From positions 2,790,001 through 2,854,000 of the forward strand of contig OX637803.1 of assembly GCA_951802425.1 (NCBI GenBank): 64,000 nt of DNA. Reading direction: 5' to 3'. Origin of the DNA: Clavaria fumosa (taxonomy: Eukaryota > Basidiomycota > Agaricomycetes > Agaricales > Clavariaceae). This document shows, piece after piece, positions 10,690 through 21,846 of the stretch. The position numbers were made by a program, and so were the translations under genes. The notes under the pieces were generated by a model, which ran no database searches, was not told where the DNA came from, and saw only the letters and a list, made by a program, of their open reading frames with translations. Numbering within the stretch: position 1 is the first letter of the stretch; every line of letters begins with the position of its first letter.

Positions 10690-13025
10690 AGTACTGGGAG
10701 GGAGGAGCTGATGGATACTGTGCACATTAGGAACCTCTCACCAACTGCTGCCATTGCCAATGTCATCACCCATGAAGCCTGGACCAGTCAAAAACCAAAC
10801 ATGTCACACCTACAGATCTTTGGGTTGATCATGTATGTGAATATACCAAAGAAGGTGTGATGGGGGAAGCTAGAGCCAACAGTAGTGAAGTGCCACTTGC
10901 TCAGATGGTGGGCTGACAAAACCAAGGGTTACCAGCTTGATGATATAGAGACAAGGAAGCTCATCACCTTGAGGGATGTGTGCTTTGTTGAAGATGTCAA
11001 GCCATTGGAAGTAGCAGTTATTGAGGACAATGATGAGGTGGAATTCCCAATGTTGCAGGTGATGGCTGAATCCCTGGATCTACCAGCAGCTCCTGCAGCC
11101 ATTGATGATGCTGCAGAAGATGTAGAAAGGTCAGAGGCATCCGAAGAGCCAGGCAAAAACTTACCTGTAGAAGATGTTACTCCTCCACCTCTTTGCAAAT
11201 GCTCTACCCATATACATAGCAGCCAGTGAAGTAGCTATTGCTGCCAAGTTTGAGCAGCTGTGCACCTCTGGGACATTTGAGTGGGTGCTGAGGGTCCCAG
11301 ACAGATGGAAAGCAATAGGGAGTCAGATCATCTCCCAGATGAAATGAGACAGTAATGGAAAGGTGGTCAGATACAAGGCCAGAGTTGCTGTGAAAGGCTA
11401 CTCACAGGTGCCCAGTCAAGACTTCATCACAACATTCGCATCTGTCACATGTCTGACTACCCTACAGACAATCTTGTCAATGGTTGCATGTGAAGACTGG
11501 CTCCTTCATCAGGTTGATGTAGTGGGAGCATACCTGAGGGGAGATTTGGAGGAAGAAATTTATCCTGGAACTACCTGATGGAACATGTACCAGCAAAAAG
11601 TGATAGGGTGAGTCTGGAGGCTGCAGCAGCCACTCTATGGCCTCAAGCAAGTGGGTAGACAGTGGAAGGTAAAACTTGGAGAGACCATAAAGTGCTTAGG
11701 CTTCATCAACAGCTCTGCTGATGACTGCCTGTCCATTAAGACAAGAGGAGAGCATGAGGCAGTGGTGCTGGTCTATGTCAATGATATGGTTATTGCTGTG
11801 ATGGAGATCTGGACAGTGGAATGATTCAATGGGGTGTTTGGGAAAGTGTTTCTGATTTCTAATTTAGGCAAACTGAAACACATCCTTGGGATCAGGGTTC
11901 AATATGACCATGCAAGCTGAGCAATTTGATTGGACCAATCTGCTTATATCCAGGGATTACTCACAAGATGTACAATCCCATGCCCATGCCATGCCAGCAA
12001 CCATCAAGAGATGACTCTCCACCCTTGATTGCCCAGCATCTGACACCGACTGTGCATCATATAACAACTTTACTGCTGGGCTCAACTACTTGGAATGCTT
12101 CAGGGGTGTCCTCTATGCTGCACAGACCCACCCCAACATTCAGTTTGCAACTAAAGTTGGTGTGCAGTTCAGATTTAACCCTGGGAAGCCACACCTTGTG
12201 GCCCTGAAGCACATTTTGCAGTATCTCAGAGTACAACAAACTATGGTTTAATTTTCAGCAGCAAGAATCATTGAAGAATGACAATGTCAAGTTAGTTGGG
12301 TGGACAGATTCCAACTGGGTGCAGGCTCTCACTGACCAGTGGTCCACTGCAGGATTCATCTTTAATATCACTGGAGGGATGGTTTTTTGGTCATTGAAGA
12401 AACAGCCTACCATTGCACTGTCTACCATAGAAGCTGAGTACATGACCTCAGTGAATGTGACTAAGGAAGCATCCGAAGTATTGAAAAACTAGGAATAGTC
12501 CGTTAGCTCAGTCAAATATAAGACTCATTCATTGCAGTAGTACCTAGGAATAGTCCGTTCTATCCTAGGGTTTCAGTAAAGCACTAGTACGAGGTAAAAA
12601 AGGAAATTTACTCACAGCTCAGTCAAATATAAGACTGAGCTGTGGCACTGCTCGGTACTCTCCCCAAATACGGCACATGCTTAAGTCATCTGTCCGGGTG
12701 ATTACCAACACAAAGCAATCTGGCTATGCACCTTGCCTGCTGGCCTAGGATTCTCCCAGTCTGCTGCCACTGTCATTCATGCCAACAACCAAGGTTGCAT
12801 AGCAGTCACAAAGAACTCTGTAGCCCACTCATGAGTGAAGCACATCAACATCTGTCACCATTTCCTCTGAAAATGTGTTGCTAGTGGTGAGGTTTCATTT
12901 AAGTACTGCCCAATGATGCAGATGATCACAAACATCCTCACAAAAGCCTCTCCACTGCAACTTATTTGAATGGTTTCAGACTGCTATTGAAGTTATTGAA
13001 TAGCAGTGGCTCAGTAAATGGGAGT
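10690..13025 (+). pseudogene. Ty1/Copia pol relic (integrase end, RT, RNase H)
   Basis: A broken plus-strand Copia polyprotein. In order I see integrase-core remnants (RNLSPTAAIANVITHEAW), an RT start (GKVVRYKARVAVKGYSQ, HQVDVVGAYLRGDLEEEIY), the RT active-site region as LVYVNDMVIA (YVDD altered), and RNase H (KLVGWTDSNW, STIEAEYMTSVNVTKEA). A 241-bp insertion splits RNase H at 12472-12712, after which the frame resumes with IWLCTLPAGLGFS, ANNQGCIAVTKNSVAHS and a final ILTKASP block. Many in-frame stops and shifts make it inactive. Element A later inserted at its 3' end (13026-13030). Confidence 0.85.
12472..12712. mobile_element. 241-bp unclassified insertion inside the Copia relic
   Basis: The Copia RNase H frame reads continuously across this segment if it is removed, and the segment is bounded by a direct AAGCA on both sides (12467-12471 and 12713-12717). 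It therefore inserted with a 5-bp target duplication. It has no clear terminal inverted repeats and no coding capacity. Internally, AGCTCAGTCAAATATAAGACT and GGAATAGTCCGTT each occur twice. A solo LTR or a non-autonomous element are both possible. Confidence 0.7.
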
Positions 13026-13030
13026 GATGA

Positions 13031-13321
13031 TATCAGACTGGGTCTCACACAACTTAAGCGTAAGGTCATGACAACAATACTAAGATAAGGGGAAAAGAGT
13101 ACAAAAAAGGAAAAGCGAAAGTACTTATAGCGAACGCTTCGGCACTTGCCGGCGTTCCCACGCTCGGACCCTCGGATCACGTGATGCGCCCAGGCCCCAG
13201 GTCATGTGATCTTACATGATTACATAATCCGACCCAGCCACAGGTCATGTGACCTTCCAACAACCCTCCCCAGTTTCTCCACAACTGCACTTTGGGATGG
13301 CTTACATAAGCGATCCTAACA
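13031..13321 (-). repeat. 3' LTR of element A
   Basis: In element orientation it begins TGTTAGGATCGC and ends CAGTCTGATA. It is identical to the 18356-18646 copy except for three CpG-type differences. The GATGA duplication abuts its outer end. Confidence 0.93.
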
Positions 13322-13332
13322 TCACCCCCCTC
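13322..13332 (-). promoter_or_regulatory. polypurine tract of element A
   Basis: In element sense, GAGGGGGGTGA lies immediately before the 3' LTR and directly after the TAA stop of pol (13333-13335). This is the expected plus-strand priming site of an LTR retrotransposon. Confidence 0.85.
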
Positions 13333-16300
13333 TTAAGGCTGGGCGTCCCGACCAGCTAGCTTGGCCTTGTCAGGGTGAGCAAGGAAGAAGTCCCGGAGAA
13401 GCAGTGCCACATTGGTGAGGTTCCGTCGTGGCTCCCAAGTGTTCTCCTCTACAGGGTATCCCAACCACTTCACCAGGTATCTCACTCCACGCCCCACCTT
13501 CTTAACATCAAGGATCGCCTCCACATCATACTCCAGGTGGTCATCATCAATTGTAGGGGGCGGAGGGGGAGGCAGGTTCTGGGAAGGGAAGGAAGGGGGG
13601 TGGTATGGTGTCAACAGCAACTCATTGAAGACCCGATGGATGCGCCAGGCCCGAGGGAGCTTGAGGCGATACCCAGCAGGTCCCACCTTCTCCTCAACTG
13701 CAAAGGGGCCTGCTCTCTTGTTGTCAAGCTTTTTACAGGGCCAGTCCATCTTCAAGTTTCTAGTATCCAGCCAGACCAGATCTCCCTCAGAGTACTCCCG
13801 ACTTGGGCGTTTCCCCTTATTGTAGCTCTTCTTCATGGCTGCCACTGCTTTCTCCATTGCCTCCTTGGCTGCTCTTCGGGACTCCGTGAGCTTAGCCATC
13901 CACTCGTCCGCCGCCGGGTTCACCTCAGAAGGTGGCCGGAGCCCCCCATTCCATGGGTGTCATCCATAATCGAGGAAGAAAGGTGTCTGTCCTGTCGCTG
14001 AGTGCTCACAATTATTAAGAGCAAACTCCGCAGTGGACAACCATTCAGCCCAGTCATCCTGGAGATGGTCCACGTAAGCCCGGAGATAGATCTCCATCTC
14101 CTGGTTCGCCCATTCCATCTGTCCATCAGTCTGCAGATGAAAGGCAGTACTTGGATTTGCCTTTACCCGGATCATGGAGTAGAACTCCTTCATGAAGCGG
14201 GACACGAACTGGGACCCCCGGTCACTCACAACCTTGTGAGGGACTCCATGGTCACGAAACACTCGATCCCGGAGGAGACGCGCCGCTCCAAGTCCTGTGA
14301 GGTCGAGCCCGATCGCTTCGAGCAGTGTCCGTTTCGTGAATTTGTCGACAATAACAAGGATGGCATTATGTCCACGGGAGAGGGGGAGGGGACCGACTAT
14401 GTCCCATGAGATCACCGACCAGGGACCATCGGGCATCAGATGGGGGTGCAGTGGGGCAGCACGCTTGGTACGGTCGGGCTTCGTCCGCTGGCATGTCTCA
14501 CACCCCTGGGCATACCGATCCGCATCTTTTACCATGTCCGGCCACCAATAACCCTTCACTAGTGCTGCTCTCAACTTCCGGGGCCCAGGGTGTCCAGCAG
14601 CGGGGAGGTCATGCTCAAACTCGAGAACGGCCTCACGAGCTCCTAGGGGGACCCAGGTGACTATCCCCTTTCGCCAGAGTCCAGCACGATCTCGTGTCCA
14701 CTCATCATCAAGCTCCTCTGGCTTCTGTATGTGTACCGCGCTATTTTTCTGGAGTAGCGTCTCCATTTCCGATGTGAATGACACACGGACTTCCGTTTCC
14801 GGGAAAACCTGCACTGGTGCATCCTCCTCCACCATCTCTCCATAGTCTGGTCTCCGGGAGAGTGCATCTGCCTTTGTGTTCGACTTGCCAGTGCGATACT
14901 TTATCTCAAAGTCAAAGCACTGGAGCTCTCCAACCCAACGAACCTGCCTCGGCTTCAACTTCTGTGGCTTCCGGAAGTACTGGAGGTTTGCATGGTCCGT
15001 CCAGATCTCGATCGTCTCCTCTGCTCCAATGAGGTATGCTCGCCACTCACAAAGTGCCCGAATCACAGCCAAGAACTCCTTGTCGTACACATCGTAGTTC
15101 TTCTCAGCTGCAGTGAGGGCCTTGGAGATATAGTCAACAACTCTCCAGGTTCCATCCGTCTGCTGCTGCGAGAGCACTCCACCAGTTGCCAGGTTGCTTG
15201 CATCTGTCTCTACCTTCCATCTCCCTTTGTCCTGAGGCAGAGCCAAGACCGGGGCTGATACAAGTGCCTGGCAGAGATCTCGGAAGGCTGCTTCCTCCTC
15301 CTCCTCCCATTTCCACGGAACATTCCCAGTCAGCCGGAAGAGTGGCTTTGCCCGGGCAGAAAGATTTGGGATGTGCCGGCGGAGGTAGTTCAGCATCCCA
15401 TTGAACCTCTGGACATCCTTCACATTCTTAGGACGTGGCCAATCTCGGACTGCCGCACCCTTGGCCGGATCATGCTCTAGTCTGTTGTGGGAGATCTTCA
15501 TCCCCAGGAAGATGATCTCACTCTTCTCAAACTCGCATTTACTGAGTTTGAGACACAACCCATTCTCTCCAAACTTCCTCAAGACCTGATCCATCCAGTA
15601 CCGGTGTGTAGCCAAGTCCTCTGCAAACACAATGACATCATCCACATAGGCCCTCACATGTCCTCCTGCAATCTCCTCCCTCAACACATGGTTCATGAAG
15701 TGTTGGAAGGTGGCAGGGGCATTCTGCAGTCCAAACCACATGACAGCTGGTTCGAAGAGTCCACAGGGTGTCAGGAAGGCGCAGCGGTGCTGGTGCTCGG
15801 GCCAGACCTGCATAGATGGGAAACCTCCCTTTGCATCAATCTTAGAGTAGATCGACGCTCCTTTAAGCACATCCACTGTGTCTCGGATGCGGGGGAGGGG
15901 GTACTTGTCCTTGATCAGGTGTGCATTCAGCCTCGAGTAGTCGATGATTGGCCGCAGTTTGTCCTTCTCATGTTTGAAGAAGAAGGGGCTGGCATACGGG
16001 GATTTCGAGGGCCGGATTCGTCCAGAAGCAAGCTGCTCATCCACCCAACGGTTCATCTCCACCATCTCCTGCCGTGTCAAAGAATACAGCTTGGAGGAGA
16101 GGTGCTCAGGGTCCTTTTTGAACTCGATCTTAATATCGAAGTCTGGTCGGGAGCGGGGAAGTTCATCCCACTTTGCTTCACTAAACACCAAAGGGTAGCG
16201 GCTGGGCCAATCAGGGGTAGGGCCAGAGTTGGGAAAACGGGTGTCCAGAATACTCGTGGATGCGAGGGTACTCGTTTTCAGGGGTGCAGGGGCTCGAGGG

Positions 16301-17781
16301 GATGGGGAACACTGTGGGGGGCAGCGGGTAAGGCTCAGCTCTGCCTTCTGCCAGTCGATATCCGGGTTATGCCGCTTGAGCCAGTCATGCCCAAGGATGA
16401 CCTTGTGGGACTGGGTCTTTCCCAGCAGAAAGTGGATCCGCTCCTGGTGGTCACCAACTCTCACCAGCACCTCTATCCCATATCGGACCTTTCCATCCCT
16501 GTTCTGTGTCCCATCCACATTATACATGGTGATTGGGTTCAGCAGGAGAGATGGCTCCAGTCCCACTCCTTTCGCCCACTCCAAATCCATGAAGCAGTTG
16601 GTGCACCCTGAGTCGACAAGGGCCTTCATTGTGGTCCCTTTGCCAGTGCTGAAAGCCTCCAAGTGCACCTGGATGGCTAGCTCTCGTGGCACATGTTTCC
16701 GCACTTCTGGCCGCACTCTGGTTAGGCGCTCTGCCAGTCTCACTTCCTCCTTCACCTCAGCCCCAATTCGGGTATGTCTCCGCTGCAAGATAGTATATCA
16801 GGGTATACTTGCAGCAGGCACAGGGACGGAAAGGGGGCTGGCACACTTCTTCTCCCCAGTGGGAGTCCTCCTCTCTCTCTCACACAGCTCTATGCAGGCT
16901 CGGAGCCATGCAATCTCTTTCTCATATCCCTCCGCCATTTGGGGGGCACATGGTGCTGCCCGGGTTCGGGCCCTTGGGACCTGCAGACGCATATCAGGCA
17001 GGGGGCAGAAACGGACAGCATGGCCAGTCTGGTGGCATCGGAAACAACATCTCTCATCAGCAGGGGCCCATCCTCGGGCCATGGCCACATCTGGAGTACA
17101 CTGCAGAGGGGTCACAAGAGGTTGCAAAATGGTCACAGCAGGTCGCAGTAGGGTCGCGGTGGGTCGCGCGGGGGTCACAGTGGGTCACGGTGTCCGTTCC
17201 GTGAGTATCCCATCCAGTCGCCTTTGCTGGGCATCAAGCCTCTCAGCCAGCACCTTCCATTCTCCATATGTCTCTGGCATCGGGGAGACACCATAGATTC
17301 TCTCCACCAACCTCCTACTCAGGTTCAACTCCAGCCAATGGACTAGGATTCCTGAGTCCTTCTCTGCACTCAACTTCGCCCGTCGGGACAGCGTCTCGAA
17401 TTTCGCGAAGAACTCTGGTGCTGTCATGGCACCCTGTTTCAGCCCTGCAATATCGGCAAGGGCAGTCGCACAGTCATTTGGGTCATCGAATGCGCGCTTC
17501 ATCTCCTCCACAAACTCTGCCCAGGTTCCGGCCTCGCCACTACCCAGGATCTCTTCTGCCTTCATATTCGCCCACTCTGCAGCGAATCCTTCTCCAGTAA
17601 TTTTGCTCAGAGCAAAAAGGACCTTCACCAGGTCCACAGCATAGACAGTCGGGTTCGCCATAAACAGGAGGCGAAGGGATCGGAGGAACGTACGGAAGTT
17701 CCTTTTCTGCCCATCAAAGGGGGCAACAGATAGGTCAAGCCTCATAGGTTGGGCTACAGGCAGGGCGACATGGTCTGCCAT
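13333..17781 (-). pseudogene. gag-pol polyprotein of element A, single frame broken by three TGA codons
   Basis: One frame of about 1483 codons encodes, in order: capsid (APFDGQKRNFRTFL, EGFAAEWANMK), a CCHC zinc knuckle CFRCHQTGHAVRFC, aspartic protease KALVDSGCT, reverse transcriptase (PIIDYSRLN, YVDD), RNase H (ETDASNLATGGVL), integrase zinc finger (H-H, CETCQRTK), the DDE core (SWDIVGPLP, VSDRGSQFV, NQEMEIYL) and a C-terminal chromodomain (YLVKWLGYPVEENTWEP). A fused gag-pol without frameshift is typical of the Tf1/sushi group. TGA codons lie at 17185-17187, 16798-16800 and near 13957-13959. The first aligns with CGA in element B and the third fits CGA by family context. The start follows a short leader-free GTG-ATG. 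Catalytic residues appear intact, so only the stops disable it. Confidence 0.92.
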
Positions 17782-18343
17782 CACAGGCCCTGGATGCTGT
17801 AAATAAAGTTCCAGGCCTTGGGCACTCAGGATTTCTTCGATCTCTTAACAGTCCTGTCCTCTTAGGCTGCTCTTCTGTGTACTTATGTACCTATAGAACT
17901 CTTATTCTATGAAACTTTTGTTAACGTGGGGCCCAAATGGTGTCCCAGGTGGTCGCTCCACAACTCCTAATGAGTTGCCCGTGCGCCCTTCTGACAATGG
18001 TCACAGAGCAAGGGCCCTGTCCACTGGACCAGGAAACTACAGAAAGACTATGTAGGGGCCTTTCCTTGCCCTGTACACTACACGATTCACTGGTACGTAG
18101 CTGTAAAACAAAGTTCCGGGCCTTGGGCACTCGGTATCACCTGGGGAGGGTCACAGTTGACTTCCTCCTGGTCTGGTCACGTGTATCTACACACAGTAAA
18201 AATTTCGCGCGGTTCTGTTACACACCACGGGCAGGGTAAAGGAGAAGAGGATGATAGGGGCTGAGCTGTGACAACGTGTCACAGTTTGAAATTAAGGGTC
18301 CAAGCTAGCCGGGTTAGGACACGGGGCTAGGGCGGACAGGCGG

Positions 18344-18354
18344 ATCTTAGTATT
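18344..18354 (-). promoter_or_regulatory. self-primer binding site of element A
   Basis: In element sense the 11-mer AATACTAAGAT sits one base inside the 5' LTR. It is exactly complementary to ATCTTAGTATT within the LTR (18401-18411 on the plus coordinate), 43 bases after the LTR TATA box. I find no tRNA-like PBS there. This is the arrangement known from Tf1, where the mRNA 5' end folds back to prime reverse transcription. Element B keeps the same pair. Confidence 0.75.
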
Positions 18355-18355
18355 A

Positions 18356-18646
18356 TATCAGACTGGGTCTCACACAACTTAAGCGTAAGGTCATGACGAC
18401 AATACTAAGATAAGGGGAAAAGAGTACAAAAAAGGAAAAGCGAAAGTACTTATAGCGAACGCTTCGGCACTTGCCGGCGTTCCCACGCTCGGACCCTCGG
18501 ATCACGTGATGTGCCCAGGCCCCAGGTCATGTGATCTTACATGATTACATAATCCGACCCAGCCACAGGTCATGTGACCTTCCAACAACCCTCCCCAGTT
18601 TCTCCACAACTGCACTTTGGGATGGCTTACATAAGCAATCCTAACA
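18356..18646 (-). repeat. 5' LTR of element A
   Basis: This 291-bp partner of the left LTR precedes the leader and gag in element sense. It contains a TATAAG box followed by a CT-rich tract (CTCTTTTCCCCTTATC), a common layout upstream of fungal transcription starts. Confidence 0.93.
18449..18454 (-). promoter_or_regulatory. TATA box of the element A 5' LTR
   Basis: TATAAG in element sense, 43 bases upstream of the ATCTTAGTATT that pairs with the PBS. If self-priming works as in Tf1, transcription should begin at or close to that 11-mer. Confidence 0.55.
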
Positions 18647-18772
18647 GATGAAGAGTATACTTTGCCCTGCTACTACTTGCTTATGCATTCACTACAGAGT
18701 AGACAGCACATGATGTGCTGCATTGCTGTGCTGCCTCTTCATTTGTTCCTTCTTATTATTCTTACTATCTGC

Positions 18773-19065
18773 TAGGGATGCCACGGTTCGGTTCTGAACT
18801 TTGGTTCGAACCTGAACTGGACTGGACCGAACCGAAAATGAGGTTCAGGTTCAGCCAAGTGGGTGAACCGAACCAAAATTTCGGTTCAGAAGCCCAAATT
18901 TGGGCAAACCATTACCTTATTTAGTAAAAGTCCGGTCCAACAAACCGGACTTGGACCGAACTCAGGTTTAAGGTTTGGAATTTGGCCTGAACCAGACCTA
19001 AAGTCCGGTTCTGGGTTCGAAAAATTCAGCCCTGAACCGGACTTAACTGGACCATGGCATCCCTA
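18773..19065. mobile_element. 293-bp hAT-type MITE, copy 2
   Basis: Terminal inverted repeats TAGGGATGCCACGGT / ACCATGGCATCCCTA (one mismatch) are flanked by a perfect 8-bp direct duplication CTATCTGC at 18765-18772 and 19066-19073, the hAT signature. The interior is non-coding and made of alternating GGTTCGAA/TTCGGTTC blocks, with CAAACCATTACC and TAAAAGTCCGGT shared with the 10357-10649 copy. It sits 122 bp beyond element A. Confidence 0.85.
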
Positions 19066-19073
19066 CTATCTGC

Positions 19074-20357
19074 ACACCATCATTCACCCATAGGTAGTAT
19101 TTATACTGTCATTGGACACTTGTAAGAGTTCACACATCATTACTCTACTGCATGAACTCCAGGTTTGTACTTATTATTTGCTTATTCCACCCAAAACTAA
19201 TACACACATTGTTACTCTATTGCATGAGCACTGGTTTCACCCTGGTGCAGGTGCACTGCTGTGAGATCAGATCATATGTTTGTACTGTATGCACAGGCTA
19301 CATGTAAATCTTCCATTACATTCTAGTATGTGCTGATTTGAAAACAATGCAAACAAAATGCTGAGACAGATCAAGTGTAGCCTACCAGCTCAATGCCACA
19401 GTGAAGCCAGGCAAAAATCTAGTGCCCTATCTACCAAAGTCATGACATGATTATGTGATTACTGTATACGGTCAAGGCTTTTGAGGGTTCCGATGATATA
19501 CGTTATGGTGAAGTCTACCGTTTGTGTTCATGAAGCCTTGATTATGGCTGGCACTTATATGCACGGTCAAAGCACTTCTTGTGTTGGAGTTTTGGAGCCG
19601 CTGTGCTGGCTAAAACTCGGTCTAATTGATTGTGCTACGATAACGCCTATGATGTCATGTACGGTGTTACTGCTGCGGCCACTGCTGCCACTGCTGCCCC
19701 ACCCTGCTGCCACTGCTCGCACCCGTCACTCACTGCCTCCGAAATTGTCGGCCCAAGTCACCACTGCAGTAGGAGACCTGGGCCGTCGCTGCCGTCACCA
19801 CTGCAACAGGAACGGGGCAGGCAAGGGCAGGGGAATAAAGAGGGTAGCGACAATAGTAGCAAATCGGGGAAATAGTACGAAGTGCCTAACTTATCCTAAT
19901 CCTGACTTCGTGTGTTCAGTGTAAGCCACGTGCGACTACATTACCTAATCATTTCCAAATGAAGCAAAGAACGATAATTAAAATTTTCATTACTCTTATA
20001 GCCTGTACCTGAAGGGGGCATTAGTCCCAACTCATTTTTGCAAAGCTCAGCCCAAACAAAGGTTCTGCCCGCTGCATACTGCCAGTCGCGTTTTCTACAG
20101 CAGTTAAAAATAGGTGGTAATCGAAACATCCAGCACGTCCCTGAACCCTGAACTTAGGGTTTCCGAATGGCCGAAGGGCCGAAGGGTCCAAGGGTCCAGG
20201 TTCCCGACTAGTCTCAGTTAAATTTCCCTAGTGTAGTTCGTAAATTCATTGCATGTTAGGACCGAAATTTGCTCGCCCAACTTAGGTTGTCGCCGTTATA
20301 TTTTTCAACTTGCAGGATGGCTACGCCGTTGAGCAGTCCCTCCTCCACTTCGTACAA
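19074..20357. other. intergenic, no gene seen; short triplet-rich stretch
   Basis: No supported gene. Around 19660-19830 a GCTGCC/ACTGCTGCC-rich low-complexity stretch resembles the one at 1140-1570. Near 20160-20205 there are short direct repeats of GGCCGAA/GGGTCC type. The rest is unremarkable. Confidence 0.4.
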
Positions 20358-21558
20358 ATGGCAATCGAACGAACTCGACCCTCGCCGGCAGTCACACTCT
20401 GTGTGAAACGAACTCCAACGACTCAGTTCGTTCTCCCGGACTTAGTTTCGGATTGCAGGTATCCCCTGTTCGTCAGCGAGCACGGCGAGCGTGTTGCCAG
20501 AGCCTCGGAAGATTGGCTCCTCCGTGGTGCCGGGCATGACGAAAAGAAGACATCGAAATTTATGGGCCTTAGAGCCGGCGAGTTCGCCGCCGCATGCTAC
20601 CCAGACGCGGACCCCGATGCACTCCGCGACTGTGCAGACTTCTTGAACTGGCTTTTCACCATGGATGACTGGTCGGACGAATTCGACGTAGAGACAGAAA
20701 TGGGGATGAGGGCGTGCGTCATGGCAGCCATGAGAGATCCAAAAGGATTTCAGACGGACAAGGCCGCTGCAAAGCTCGCAAAATCGTAAGCGACCTTAAA
20801 CAAGGGGGGGCGAAGAATTCATACGCGTTTTCTCACAATGACAGGCTTTGTACTCGCATGATCGAAAGGGCAGGCCCTCATTGCTATGCCCGATTCTTAC
20901 GCACAATGGACGAGTATTACGCCGCTTGCGAGAAGCAGGCTGCGCATCGAGCTGATGGACTTACACCTGACCTCGAGACGTACATCGCCATCCGCAAGGA
21001 CACCAGTGGGTGCAAACCCGGGTTCGTGTTGCACGAATATGCGGCAGACCTCGACCTGCCCGAAGAGGTCACCGAGCATCCTGTCTTCTTCGCATTAGAA
21101 GACTCCGTCAATGATCTTGTGGCCTGGTCAAACGTCAGGCTCGAGTCGCTTGTGCTCTGCTTCGTGCAGCTCGGCTAACTTACTGCCGTTAGGATATATT
21201 TTCCTTCAACGTCGAGCAAAGTCGCCATGATACGCACAACATGGTCGCCGTCGAGATGAACTATCGTAACTGTACCCTTCAAGAAGCCGTGGATTCCGTA
21301 GCCTACAGATGCAAGCAATGCGTCGAGCGCTTTGAAGACGCACGTCAAAACCTTCCGTCATGGGGCCAAAAGGTGGACGAAGCCGTGCAGAAATACGTGT
21401 TGGGGCTGCAGCATTGGATAGTCAGCAGTCTGCATTGGAGCTTCGAGACAGAGCGTTACTTTGGAAAGCTGGGACCAGAGGTGAAGAAGAAGAGAATCGT
21501 CACGCTCTTGCCAAAACGGCCGCTCGAAGTTGGTTCCCAGTGCAACTGCAGAATTTGA
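20358..21558 (+). CDS. class I sesquiterpene synthase
   Basis: Predicted cytosolic Mg2+-dependent enzyme that ionises farnesyl diphosphate and cyclises it. Three exons (20358-20785, 20845-21133, 21193-21558; 59-bp introns) give about 360 residues, normal for basidiomycete enzymes. I see N-terminal FVLPDLVS, the aspartate-rich motif DDWSD at about 103-107, the NSE triad in NDIFSFNVE at about 239-247, and the C-terminal RY pair in ETERYFG at about 327-328. All metal- and diphosphate-binding elements are present. The second donor is GTCAGG, slightly weak, but the frame restores the NSE motif exactly. I chose ATG at 20358 because it is the first ATG in frame with FVLPDL. The product cannot be told from sequence. 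No P450, oxidase or transporter lies nearby in this window. Confidence 0.88.
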
Positions 21559-21846
21559 GCCTCTTAGCCGTAAATCCCACAGTATAGCTTTCCGAATAGT
21601 TTTCTTTCACAGTGTTCGTTCTTTACACGTAGAGATGTAGAGGCAGTTGAAAGAGGCAGATGAAAGAATTGCCAGCCACGTGATGAAACGGGGCAGTCCT
21701 TATAGATTAGGGGCAACCGCGAACTGGGGGAACCTCAAGCAATTCCGAGTCCCCCTTCGCCAGCCTGATCCTCGCAACGACTACAAAACGCTTAAGAACC
21801 CGCAGCTCTTCAGCATATTTTCTTCGAGTGAGACAACTGAACCGAA
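21559..21846. other. intergenic spacer
   Basis: 288 bp between the terpene synthase stop and the HUS1 start. I see no further gene; a plus-strand open frame running through it is not supported by any domain. Confidence 0.5.

Larger units (their letters stand above)
13031..18646 (-). mobile_element. element A: near-complete Ty3/Gypsy chromovirus (Tf1/sushi type)
   Basis: A 5616-bp minus-strand LTR retrotransposon. It has LTRs of 291 bp each, a direct GATGA target duplication at 13026-13030 and 18647-18651, a polypurine tract beside the left LTR and a self-priming PBS beside the right LTR. A single long gag-pol frame lies between. The two LTRs differ at only three sites I can find (about 1%), all CG versus CA/TG, so the insertion is recent. 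It interrupts the end of the Copia relic. Three in-frame TGA codons make this copy non-autonomous. Confidence 0.93.

Noticed and set aside
13375..14001. 208-codon plus-strand frame over the element A chromodomain
   Set aside because: It is antisense to the integrase-chromodomain end of pol, which is unambiguous.
15487..16611. 374-codon plus-strand frame inside element A
   Set aside because: Complementary to the reverse transcriptase/protease coding strand, without any domain of its own. It is open only because of codon bias on the other strand.
18780..19060. GGTTCGAACC blocks in the MITE as tRNA T-arms or regulatory sites
   Set aside because: They are parts of the self-complementary MITE interior with terminal inverted repeats and an 8-bp target duplication.
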